DNA of 64,000 nucleotides. It comes from Tritrichomonas musculus (taxonomy: Eukaryota > Parabasalia > Tritrichomonadida > Tritrichomonadidae). The translations under genes were made by a program, and so were the position numbers. The DNA is taken from the NCBI GenBank assembly GCA_039105265.1, contig JAPFFF010000044.1, positions 434,001-498,000 on the forward strand, given 5' to 3'. This document shows, piece after piece, positions 8,402 to 16,566 of the stretch (position 1 is the first letter of the stretch; every line of letters starts with the position of its first letter). The notes under the pieces are model-generated. The model did not search any database. It was not told where the DNA came from and saw only the letters and a program-made list of their open reading frames with translations.

Positions 8402-11400
8402 TCAATTCGAATTGCATATAATATAGTCCCCTGATGTGAGTCCGTGGATGAATGGGGCACAGGATTGGTTCTCGAGGACAATCATTTTGGTATGAGTCCC
8501 AGTGAGAGCATTCTTGTTTACCGTGATCTTGGACATCGTCATCTCACTGATTTTGCTCTGGATTTTGGTATTCATTACCATCTGCAGATTGATATTTTTG
8601 CCAACCTTCACACCGCCATTGTCGATGATGTCCTTGTAATCATCACTTGTAATACGGTTTTTCTTGAGGGATACCCCCTTGAGTTTGAGTGCCTTGGTTA
8701 CAGCTCCACTATTAAATATGGTGTAGCACTTAGGGGCTAACGCTATCATATTCTCACCATATTTCTCAATGCAGAGACCCAGTATTTTCTTCTCATCAGC
8801 GATTGTATTTATATTGGGGTTCGGCATGAACTTATATATGTTCTCATCATAGAATGCCCTATTCTTGATGATGTATTTGAACTCTTGATCGGACCCCTTG
8901 GTGTCATCACCAGCAACCGCAAAATACGCACTATCAGTGTCCCCCTCTATGAAATGGAATCGCTCCACATCAAGGCACTTGTACATGAAGTCGTATATGA
9001 ATGTGAGATACCAGAATTTGGCATTATCTAGAGTCCAGAATGATTCCTGAAGGCATGTCGTGCATTTGAAGCTCTTTGGGTTCATCTGGAGTAGATAGTT
9101 GTCATCACTCAATTTGGTGCCACTGACATAGTTGTCGTAGATGATATTCTGGAAGGTCTTATCGTGCGAGCATATCTTGATTTTGGAGAACTTCTCGGTG
9201 TTCATACCATCGTACCCATATGAGCCATTCATGCTGATCTTGTAGAACTTCTCGTTACCGGATACAGCTCCAGAGATGATATCCTGACGGCGTTTCATGA
9301 ATTCGCTAACGAATGGGTTGAATCCGCGATGAGCCTCGTATTTGGTGAGACTCTTGATATCCTCAATGACAAGTCCATGGTCGAGGAGGAACCAGAGGTA
9401 GTAGTTCGAGAATGTCTGATAGGTACCCATTGTATCAACACTCATGGTCAGCTTCCGTTCAGTTTTGTCAACAGATGGGAGCTTATTGTGAGTCATGTAG
9501 TTGTGCATATATGGACCAATTGTGGCCTCATCATTGGTGATATCGAAATTGCGAAATACAGGTGGGAAATTGATGAAGTAGTTGATTTTGGATATTGGGC
9601 ATTTCAACATGACCTCCGCTTTGAACAGAAATTCGGGATGATCTTGGTACTTCTGGTTGTTGTTGATGATACCCATACATGTGTTGTAGGTCTTCATATT
9701 TTTGACCCCGTCCTTGTACACCTCGAATCGCTCCATCATGGAACCTGGCATATACATGACTCCCCCGTGATATGGATTGGCATCATGTTTGGTTGAACTG
9801 AATGCTGATGGGTATAAGCTGTTGAAATCGACTCCAACAATATGAGTCATCGTGTGTGGAGTATCATATGAGATTACCTTGTGATCAACGGCGTTGTATC
9901 TAAAACGGTTTATTTTGGTATGACCCTTGATGTTGACTCGATGCATGACATTGGATAGACCACCTGTGATGTTGTTCCGTAAGCTGTAATACTCCTGTTC
10001 ATCGTTGATGAGTGTTGGGAGATGCATCATCTTACAGTACTTCTTCAGCTGAATTCGGAGTTTGGTTATATTGGGGTCATCACGGCTGCGAAGTCTGTTG
10101 CATTCCGCACAAGCGAGTTTACAGTTACTGAGTTCATGACCGATATCATTATTGATTCTATCGAGAGTAGGTCTGTTGGTCCATGTAAAGTGCTCGCCAC
10201 AGAGATGGCACTTGCCTGTGTCTGGATTGTTGTACATCTCCATGAACTTATCGAATTGCTCCTCACAAACACATTTATCGAGGTTCCTTGGTTTGTCCTT
10301 ATGAGCTAGATTATATTTGACATCCTGGTTATAGTAGTTCTCGCATTTGAATCGCCACCAATCGAGGTTTGGTTTGAATTTGTTAATGGGATTCTGTATG
10401 GAGTATTCGGCATTTGGATTGAATTCCTTATATGCGAGTGCATACTTGATACAGGATGCATTCTTGCTTAGCGATAGGTTTGAGATGAGGTCCACGTTGT
10501 ACTGAGCATTGAGTGCAATCAGGTTGTCAATGGGTTTGATCATCATCTCGACATCATTATCATTGTATGCAAGTAGGTAGTCCCATCGGGTTTCATAGTT
10601 TTTGGCATCCTCGAGATATAGTTTGTAATCATCTGGTGTCAATGGGTTCTTCTGGTTGAGATAGCTGTAGAACGCCTCATACTCAAATGGCTCTGCTTGT
10701 GAGAGGACCTCATTGTAGTTCTCAGTGTTGATGGCTTCATATGGGAATACACCCTTTGAGCTATTCTCGACTCCCCCAAAGTCTACCCCGAATTGTCGTA
10801 ATGTACCACCAGCGACAAATGATTGTGCGTCGATGAATCGCAACTTGGTATCGTATTTGGGTGACTTCAATATGAACTGCTTCAATGAGGATGTGGTACC
10901 AATGATGCTATTGGGCTCAACACTCCAGAACATATTTCGCTTGGCTGAACTGTAGTTGAGATACTCCTTGAATAGGTTGCTATCGAATCTACTCGAGTTG
11001 AATCCAAATACGGTTATCACATTCAGGTTGCGATCAATGGTTTTGAGATTGTCAACTGGTTGATTGATGAAGGATTTCATGTATTGAACCTTATCGTGAT
11101 ACACCTGCTTGGATTGCTCAAACAACCACTCAATCCACTTGATGATGAACTCAGATGAATCTCTTAATGAGAAGTGCTTTGTGGTACAACCAGATTGTGA
11201 TTTGACACATGATGATACACTCAGGGGAATCAGTCGTGAGTTGATGGTTGTGGATGAACCAATGGATGCATTCACAGGCTGTTCAACAGTTTCGAAATCG
11301 TAGGTGATGTAATATATGTTGGGTTTCCATTCGAGACCATAGGCTAAGCAATATTCGTACACCGGATTGCTGAGTATATGTGGACAGTATGGTAGTGGTT

Positions 11401-13963
11401 CACGATTGGGTATGAAACGCTTTCGAAATACACCGTCACAGTTCTTAACATGGTTCTCGAAACACTTCATGTTGTAATGACCGTAATGGGCATATGAACC
11501 ACACTTTGGGCAGATATGGATGTTGGTCAGCTTCTCAGCATTCCTGATGTACATTATGTGGATGATTCGATTTTGGGTGTACAGCAATGCGGATTTCCTA
11601 AATGAGTTATCGCTATTGTATTTCCATTGGTCCTGAAGGTTATAGACTTTGAGATCCTCCAAGTACTCATAGATGTCCACATTCAAGTGATGCTTCTCGG
11701 CAGATGCCTTCATGGATTCAATTGATGTACCTGGATAGTTGTTCAGGAGGTCGATTGCATCTTGTGATGGTTTAGTAGAATACACTATATTGTGATCCTC
11801 GCATAGGAGCTTCCTAGCTGCCTGTGTGCGATTCTTGGTATTGCAACCAGATTCGGGGTCAACCAGATGGTCATCTAGACAAGCAGCCAGAAATCGGTAC
11901 CAACATAGATTGTCATCAGCGTTGTCCGTGATGATGAATTTGCTATTTTTGATCTCAGGAGGTAAATCCTTGATTGGACCACTAACCTTGACCATTCGAG
12001 ATACCGTGAATGAGACTGATCCTACCATAATCAACTTGGTTCCAGATGTTGAGGTCTCATATGAGTGTAGTACTGATTCAATATAGTACTTCACGATATC
12101 AAGTGATTGCTCATCACGAACCACAATTGGGATAGCCGATTTATAGTTGTTCCAATTGATTTCCCTAGCTGCATATTCACATGAATACCCAAACACTTTC
12201 TCAGCATAGGGGGTCTCAAATACACCCGAGAGTTGGAAATATATTTTGAATGGTTTTACCTCACGCTTATAGACCTGTTGCAAGCCGTCATATATGGTGT
12301 TCAATGAGGATATCGAGTTGAAGTAGTATATGTATATTGGCTCATAGGTATCGATATCCTCACGCTCCTTGTAATCACTATCAGCATATTTGACATATGA
12401 TCGCCAAGCCTCAACAGCCCTATCATAGCTATCAGGTTCATTCACCATGAGGAAATCGGTGTGTTTCGATTTGAACTCATGACCAAACTCACTGAGGTAA
12501 TCGAGTATTTCATTATTTTCAGGGTCCTTGGGGAGATCATCAATATTTTCGGTGACCTTGGGGGAATCATTGATAATATGGACCAGTTTTGTAACCTTAG
12601 TCCTGTCTCGGGGTATAATATGTATTTCAGTTCTGTCGATATACTCGGGGAAATATTTGTTGAAATAGGAATATGCTTTGTTATCATCAATACTAGCGTT
12701 ACTACCGATAATATGATTCAGTTTTGTAACCTTAGTCCTGTCTCGGAGTATATCTTGTATTTCAGCTCTATCGAGATACTCGGGATAATACTTGTTGAAA
12801 TAGGAATATGCTTTGTGTTCATCATCTAATTGCTGAATGAACTTAATCCAGGTATTCAATTGCTGGCGTTCATCAATGTTGTCCTCAATCTTGTAATCAT
12901 CTCTATTGAAATTATTGAAGTAATCATTATCTACGGCTGCACGGCGTTCAGTCTCAAGTCTCTCGAAGAATGTATCAAGATCTGATTCCTTGATATGATA
13001 ATCGCGATCAAAACCGGTGCGATATACAAATAAATTATCATTCAGGAACTTTACGAAACTGCTCAGTCGTTCATTATATGATGTGTTGCGGAATTGGATG
13101 TTGGCATCGAACTCCTCATTGGCTTTATCGATATACTCTTCAACAGTTTCCTCGGGTATAATACGTTTAACGAAATTCTTAGTACTAATCTTGCGATGCT
13201 TTTCACGCTCCAGTTTCTTCTCCTGTTCCCGCTTCTGTTTCAATCGATCGCGTTTCAATTTCTCAGCCTGTTTCCGTTCCCGCTTCTGGAGACGTTCCTG
13301 TTCAATACGCTCCTGTTCCGATTTCTTAGCGAGTTCACGTTCAAGTCTGACCTCCTCAAGTGCAATCAGATTCTTGTTAGTTGCATCCCTCAGCAGCTCA
13401 TCCTCTTGTTCATCACGCAGTCTCTCAAAGAATTTCTCAAAATGGGATTCCTCGAGATAATAATCGCGATCAAAACCGGTACGATATACGAATGCATTGT
13501 CATTTAGGAACTTTATGAAACCGTTCCGTCGTTCATTATATGATGTGACGATTGGGATGTTGCCACCGAACTCCTCATTGGCAATATCTATATAAGCGTC
13601 AACAGTATTTGTGGCTTGAATATTTCTAGCAAAATTCTTAGTAATAATCTTGCTATTCAGTAAACGTTCAGCATGTTCCAGTCCCAATTTCTCGAGACGC
13701 TCCTGCTCAGCACGCGTAAGCCTCAGTCGTCTGATGAATGTATCAAGATCTGATTCCTTGAGCTTATTGTCGGGATCAAAACCAGTGTGAGCTACAAATG
13801 AGTTCTCATTCAGGAACTTTATGAGACTGCTCAGCTGTCCAACATATGGGCTGTTGGTTGAGATACCCCCATCGAACCCCTCATTGATGATATTGATATA
13901 GTCTCTGACAATGTCTGTGGGTAGAACCTTTTTATCGAAATTCCAATTAGTAATCTTACTCAT
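8402..13963 (-). CDS. Large family B DNA polymerase with OTU-like and HNH-like modules
   Basis: An 1853-residue replicative polymerase of the protein-primed viral type. Order of parts: three ~75-residue N-terminal repeats (marks NEEF, RTGFDRDY, FFERL) with a Lys/Arg/Glu-rich helix between the second and third; two KAYSYFNKY repeats; an OTU-like region (DDNLCWYRF, Cys687; RIIHIMYI, His802); a CPKCG zinc cluster; 3'-5' exonuclease with YDFET (Asp889, Glu891), a NSSRFDSN-type Exo II and YNDND Exo III; a CHLCGEHF...CAEC HNH/endonuclease VII-like cluster (from Cys1252); and polymerase motifs DFNSLYPS (Asp1379), KISMNGSYG (Asn1579) and DTDS (Asp1675, Asp1677). Far longer than usual Polinton PolB. 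ATG 13963 follows a TTATTTTTG tract. It is convergent with fibre-like gene A. Confidence 0.85.
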   Translation of the reverse strand: MSKITNWNFDKKVLPTDIVRDYINIINEGFDGGISTNSPYVGQLSSLIKFLNENSFVAHTGFDPDNKLKESDLDTFIRRLRLTRAEQERLEKLGLEHAERLLNSKIITKNFARNIQATNTVDAYIDIANEEFGGNIPIVTSYNERRNGFIKFLNDNAFVYRTGFDRDYYLEESHFEKFFERLRDEQEDELLRDATNKNLIALEEVRLERELAKKSEQERIEQERLQKRERKQAEKLKRDRLKQKREQEKKLEREKHRKISTKNFVKRIIPEETVEEYIDKANEEFDANIQFRNTSYNERLSSFVKFLNDNLFVYRTGFDRDYHIKESDLDTFFERLETERRAAVDNDYFNNFNRDDYKIEDNIDERQQLNTWIKFIQQLDDEHKAYSYFNKYYPEYLDRAEIQDILRDRTKVTKLNHIIGSNASIDDNKAYSYFNKYFPEYIDRTEIHIIPRDRTKVTKLVHIINDSPKVTENIDDLPKDPENNEILDYLSEFGHEFKSKHTDFLMVNEPDSYDRAVEAWRSYVKYADSDYKEREDIDTYEPIYIYYFNSISSLNTIYDGLQQVYKREVKPFKIYFQLSGVFETPYAEKVFGYSCEYAAREINWNNYKSAIPIVVRDEQSLDIVKYYIESVLHSYETSTSGTKLIMVGSVSFTVSRMVKVSGPIKDLPPEIKNSKFIITDNADDNLCWYRFLAACLDDHLVDPESGCNTKNRTQAARKLLCEDHNIVYSTKPSQDAIDLLNNYPGTSIESMKASAEKHHLNVDIYEYLEDLKVYNLQDQWKYNSDNSFRKSALLYTQNRIIHIMYIRNAEKLTNIHICPKCGSYAHYGHYNMKCFENHVKNCDGVFRKRFIPNREPLPYCPHILSNPVYEYCLAYGLEWKPNIYYITYDFETVEQPVNASIGSSTTINSRLIPLSVSSCVKSQSGCTTKHFSLRDSSEFIIKWIEWLFEQSKQVYHDKVQYMKSFINQPVDNLKTIDRNLNVITVFGFNSSRFDSNLFKEYLNYSSAKRNMFWSVEPNSIIGTTSSLKQFILKSPKYDTKLRFIDAQSFVAGGTLRQFGVDFGGVENSSKGVFPYEAINTENYNEVLSQAEPFEYEAFYSYLNQKNPLTPDDYKLYLEDAKNYETRWDYLLAYNDNDVEMMIKPIDNLIALNAQYNVDLISNLSLSKNASCIKYALAYKEFNPNAEYSIQNPINKFKPNLDWWRFKCENYYNQDVKYNLAHKDKPRNLDKCVCEEQFDKFMEMYNNPDTGKCHLCGEHFTWTNRPTLDRINNDIGHELSNCKLACAECNRLRSRDDPNITKLRIQLKKYCKMMHLPTLINDEQEYYSLRNNITGGLSNVMHRVNIKGHTKINRFRYNAVDHKVISYDTPHTMTHIVGVDFNSLYPSAFSSTKHDANPYHGGVMYMPGSMMERFEVYKDGVKNMKTYNTCMGIINNNQKYQDHPEFLFKAEVMLKCPISKINYFINFPPVFRNFDITNDEATIGPYMHNYMTHNKLPSVDKTERKLTMSVDTMGTYQTFSNYYLWFLLDHGLVIEDIKSLTKYEAHRGFNPFVSEFMKRRQDIISGAVSGNEKFYKISMNGSYGYDGMNTEKFSKIKICSHDKTFQNIIYDNYVSGTKLSDDNYLLQMNPKSFKCTTCLQESFWTLDNAKFWYLTFIYDFMYKCLDVERFHFIEGDTDSAYFAVAGDDTKGSDQEFKYIIKNRAFYDENIYKFMPNPNINTIADEKKILGLCIEKYGENMIALAPKCYTIFNSGAVTKALKLKGVSLKKNRITSDDYKDIIDNGGVKVGKNINLQMVMNTKIQSKISEMTMSKITVNKNALTGTHTKMIVLENQSCAPFIHGLTSGDYIICNSN

Positions 13964-14066
13964 TTACCCCATTGGTAAAAATACAAAAATAATCATCGCA
14001 ACGCAGTTGATAACATACTATTTTTGAATTTTACTCAATTAAATAGCAAATCGGAATCATATATGT

Positions 14067-14159
14067 GTTAGCGCTAACTGGTATAGTTGTTGGATCAAGA
14101 AGGATGTCTCCCAGCTTCGGCGGCAGGCATAGGTTCGATCCACTGCCATACCGATTTTT
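14067..14159 (+). ncRNA. tRNA-like Pol III-type unit 1
   Basis: A 12-bp palindrome (GTTAGC/GCTAAC) leads into an A-box-like TAGCGCTAACTGGTATAG and a small D-arm-like hairpin (AACT-GGTAT-AGTT). A B-box-like GGTTCGATCC follows at 14132, then CCATACC, which can pair with GGTATAG at 14080-14086, and a run of five T. The T-stem pairs poorly and no clean cloverleaf or anticodon arm forms, so it is not called as a tRNA. Two similar units lie at 35874 and 49508. Confidence 0.4.
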
Positions 14160-14400
14160 CGTATTATTTCCGGTCCATATTTGTGATAGAGCCCAAGCGC
14201 ACTAAACACCTTGGGTAAGCTATTACTTGTGGATTATAGGGGTAATACGGGCATTTGCCGGCATTTGCAACCCCAACCAACCTCATGGTGGATGTAGGTA
14301 TTTTCCTTGAGGGATTGATGTGCAATCCCGGGTCCGTATATTGGTTCCTCTAGAGAATGCATTACGCATCCATCATGGGGTCGGTTTTTGCAAAAATATT
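14160..14400 (+). other. Structured noncoding block after tRNA-like unit 1
   Basis: No gene is seen between the tRNA-like unit and the 172-aa gene. The block holds inverted repeats: CCCAAG (14192-14197) with CTTGGG (14210-14215); GGGATTG (14311-14317) with CAATCCC (14323-14329), a perfect 7-bp hairpin; and CCTCATGGTGGATG (14281-14294) with CATCCATCATGGGG (14367-14380), nearly complementary over 14 nt. It ends with GGTTTTTGCA (14383-14392), a word that also closes the blocks after the other two tRNA-like units. Confidence 0.45.
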
Positions 14401-14412
14401 TTTGGACTACGG

Positions 14413-14931
14413 TTAGAAATCGGTTGTATCGATCTCATCTGGGTCTGGATCTGTTTCCCTTGGGGGACCGTTTATAGGCATATGGGTGTTGATTAGTTTT
14501 TGGGTCATATACATGGAGATACTCAACTTTAGGTTATCACGTATGAGTCTACGCAATAGGGATACACGTTTATGAGGTTCTGCGTTGGAGATCGCATCGA
14601 TTACTGACTGTGATGTGACATATTGGATCAATCGGTCGTGATCCCCAATATCCAGGAACTTGCTTCGATTGAATATATGGGTGCGATTTAAACGAGGTCG
14701 AGGATGTTCAATAGATGGAGTCTCAGGAGGTGAGTCATTTGCATCCTGAGTGGTGTTGATATGTGCTTCAGCCTTTGGGGTATCAGCAGATGGTTTGCGT
14801 TTATGGTTCATACGCTTAATCAAATGCTTGACATCTCGGCGCAAATCGGTGATACCATCTACGATCTTTAGGAGTATCTCAGCATCAGTTGCTGTATCAG
14901 TATCTGTACCAGTAGCTGTACCAGTATCCAT
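14413..14931 (-). CDS. Hypothetical element protein, Thr/Asp-rich N-terminus
   Basis: A 172-residue protein I do not recognise. It begins with a Thr/Asp/Ala/Gly repeat (TATGTDTDTATDAE), then a short helical basic stretch (RRDVKHLIKRMNHKRK), a Pro/Thr-rich linker, and a helical domain from about residue 90 (RLIQYVTSQSVIDAIS ... RLIRDNLKLSISMYM). The tail is acidic. The basic helix suggests nucleic-acid contact, which is only a guess. The start follows TATTTTTGCATAA, the usual upstream motif. It lies between the structured noncoding block and the KilA-N gene, on the PolB strand. Confidence 0.55.
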   Translation of the reverse strand: MDTGTATGTDTDTATDAEILLKIVDGITDLRRDVKHLIKRMNHKRKPSADTPKAEAHINTTQDANDSPPETPSIEHPRPRLNRTHIFNRSKFLDIGDHDRLIQYVTSQSVIDAISNAEPHKRVSLLRRLIRDNLKLSISMYMTQKLINTHMPINGPPRETDPDPDEIDTTDF

Positions 14932-14990
14932 TTATGCAAAAATAAAATATTATTTTCGACTGTTCCAGGGATTTTGACTCAAGAATGTAC

Positions 14991-15758
14991 TTATGATTGC
15001 ATTGTGGTTGTGAAATATTTGTCCACTGCTGTGTGAAAATCATTAAGGCATGATCTTTTGATGGTAATCCTAGTACCACCTACAGTGACATCATCCCCTT
15101 TGAACATAGCTTTGGCCATTCGCTTGATATCTTCATTCGGGGTCATTGCGATGGGTAGGTCATCAATAAATATCCAGCGCTTCTTCTTATCTTGATATAT
15201 CCTACTGACCTGCCTCCATGAATGCTTGTTGCGACGAACGAGATGGAGTACCACAGAATCCTTATCTTTGGGAAGATCCTCAAGCCATATCATATATCGG
15301 TAGCTATTTTTGTGATCCTTGGGGACAGCCCTTGGAGTGAGGTCCTTGATTTTGTTATCCATCTGCTCGCGTTGCTTCTCAAACTGAGCATCCAAGAGTT
15401 TCATAATATGGAGAGAATATCTAGGGGATGCCCACATTGCAATATGATTGACCAGTAATCGGTGAACATACATACCCTTCAAATCATTAGATAAATTGGG
15501 TCTATCTTCATGAATTCGGTCTGCGGGAATTCCCGTTGACCCCATTTCATCAAGTATTTCTTGAGCTGATTGATTTCGAAACCAGTCATTGACACGCTTC
15601 TTGGAATTGCATGCAGCGAGAATCGATTGCATCTGGTACATATCATCCTTAATGGAATGTACCAAACGGAGCTTCTCATTATACTGGATGTATTCATACT
15701 CATCATCGATTGGTTCGACAACAGCTGCTATTGGTGTATTTGACCCAGTTGATTCCAT
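14991..15758 (-). CDS. KilA-N domain protein
   Basis: A 255-residue protein with a KilA-N DNA-binding domain at about residues 40-125. Diagnostic blocks are KRVNDWFRNQSAQEIL, then GMYVHRLLVNHIAMWAS and an LLDAQF helix, matching the family's 'W..nk...e', 'YvH..L...iA.W.S' pattern. Residues 140-255 hold a second domain (MIWLEDLPKDKDSVVLHLVR, NKHSWRQVSRIY) of the kind that follows KilA-N in large DNA viruses. Such proteins act on viral DNA, as regulators or, in poxviruses, within p28-type factors. The start lies 15 bp after TTTTTTATCG, the motif shared with the 158-, 100- and 114-aa genes. A dispersed palindrome (15518-15541) lies inside the coding region. Confidence 0.75.
   Translation of the reverse strand: MESTGSNTPIAAVVEPIDDEYEYIQYNEKLRLVHSIKDDMYQMQSILAACNSKKRVNDWFRNQSAQEILDEMGSTGIPADRIHEDRPNLSNDLKGMYVHRLLVNHIAMWASPRYSLHIMKLLDAQFEKQREQMDNKIKDLTPRAVPKDHKNSYRYMIWLEDLPKDKDSVVLHLVRRNKHSWRQVSRIYQDKKKRWIFIDDLPIAMTPNEDIKRMAKAMFKGDDVTVGGTRITIKRSCLNDFHTAVDKYFTTTMQS
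15518..15541. repeat. Dispersed interrupted palindrome, copy 2 (inside KilA-N gene)
   Basis: GGTC-TGC-GGGA-AT-TCCC-GTT-GACC, with the same plan as 8371-8396 and 24119-24139. Here it encodes residues about 73-80 of the KilA-N protein (GSTGIPAD), in the loop between two conserved blocks. Confidence 0.5.
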
Positions 15759-15862
15759 TTGGAATTCGATAAAAAATTGAGTTGCATTGCGAACTAGCTA
15801 GTTATTACATCATATGAAGTTGAGTCCAAAAATATATAATGGGAATGCGAATGCATAAATGT

Positions 15863-16165
15863 TCAAGCATATTCATATGAGAATGCGAGTATTTTCAATA
15901 GCATCTTGATGCGTCCCAAATCGAGTTCCTTGCGATCATAGCTATCACCATCTATGATTTTGGCTCGAAGGGATTCCAAATCGGTTTCGAAATTTGATAT
16001 TGTGTCGATGAGATCGTCCATGAAATCATCGTCGTTGTGGTAGTCGAATGCAAGGGATTTCCATTGGGGGTATTTCTTGAGGATGACGCGTTCGAGGTAA
16101 TCGAGTTTGACACCATTAGCTTCGACAGTGGAGAGTTGTGGCATGGCAGTAGTTGTTGAATTCAT
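15863..16165 (-). CDS. Hypothetical 100-aa acidic protein
   Basis: A 100-residue, mostly helical, acidic protein (YHNDDDFMDDLIDTISNFETDLESLRAK, here described in parts). I recognise no family. Start chosen at ATG 16165 because TTTTTTATCC lies 13 bp upstream, as for the KilA-N gene; the frame open to 16300 would run through the leader repeat. It is divergent from fibre-like gene B, with the leader between them. By position and motif it may belong to the same early-type set as the KilA-N gene. Confidence 0.45.
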   Translation of the reverse strand: MNSTTTAMPQLSTVEANGVKLDYLERVILKKYPQWKSLAFDYHNDDDFMDDLIDTISNFETDLESLRAKIIDGDSYDRKELDLGRIKMLLKILAFSYEYA

Positions 16166-16199
16166 TTCTAACTGGATAAAAAATTGGATTGATTCGAGA

Positions 16200-16515
16200 A
16201 TCGCGTTATTTTTGGAATTCATCTGGGTTGTCCCATCGGTCTGTGTCGCCATCGGAACGTTCCATAGGTAGTCCCATAAGTGGTCCCATAAGTGGGCCAT
16301 AGGTGGGCCATAAGTGGGCCATAAGTGGGCTATTTTTGGAATTTGTATGGGCCCGAATATGGTCGTTTTATGGGCGTTTTGGGGTAGTATGCGGTATGGG
16401 TCCCATATGTGGATTTTGAATTTTAACCCGAATATGGGCCCAAAAATGGGCCATTTATGGGCGTTTTAAGTGGATTCTATCTGACCCCGATTATTGATAC
16501 ACTATCACTACTCAA
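16200..16515. repeat. Noncoding leader repeat upstream of fibre-like gene B (copy 2)
   Basis: Second copy of the G-rich leader seen at 5100-5480. It contains several tandem GTGGGCCATAA words, the shared CTATTTTTGGAATTTGTATG segment, GGGCGTTTTAAGTGG, and the end CCCGATT..TGATACACTATCACTACT. After this point the two loci differ completely: one enters fibre-like gene A, the other gene B. Confidence 0.65.
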
Positions 16516-16566
16516 ATCGAAATCGTAGCTGATGTTGCCTTAGCATTTGGTATTGCTGGAACAGTA

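Noticed and set aside
12442-12829. Frames of 82 and 122 aa overlapping the PolB N-terminus
   Set aside because: Shadows of the tandem KAYSYFNKY repeat in PolB; no upstream motif.
14080-14152. Canonical tRNA gene
   Set aside because: Acceptor-like pairing exists (GGTATAG with CCATACC), but the T-stem pairs badly and no normal D and anticodon arms form with the same ends.
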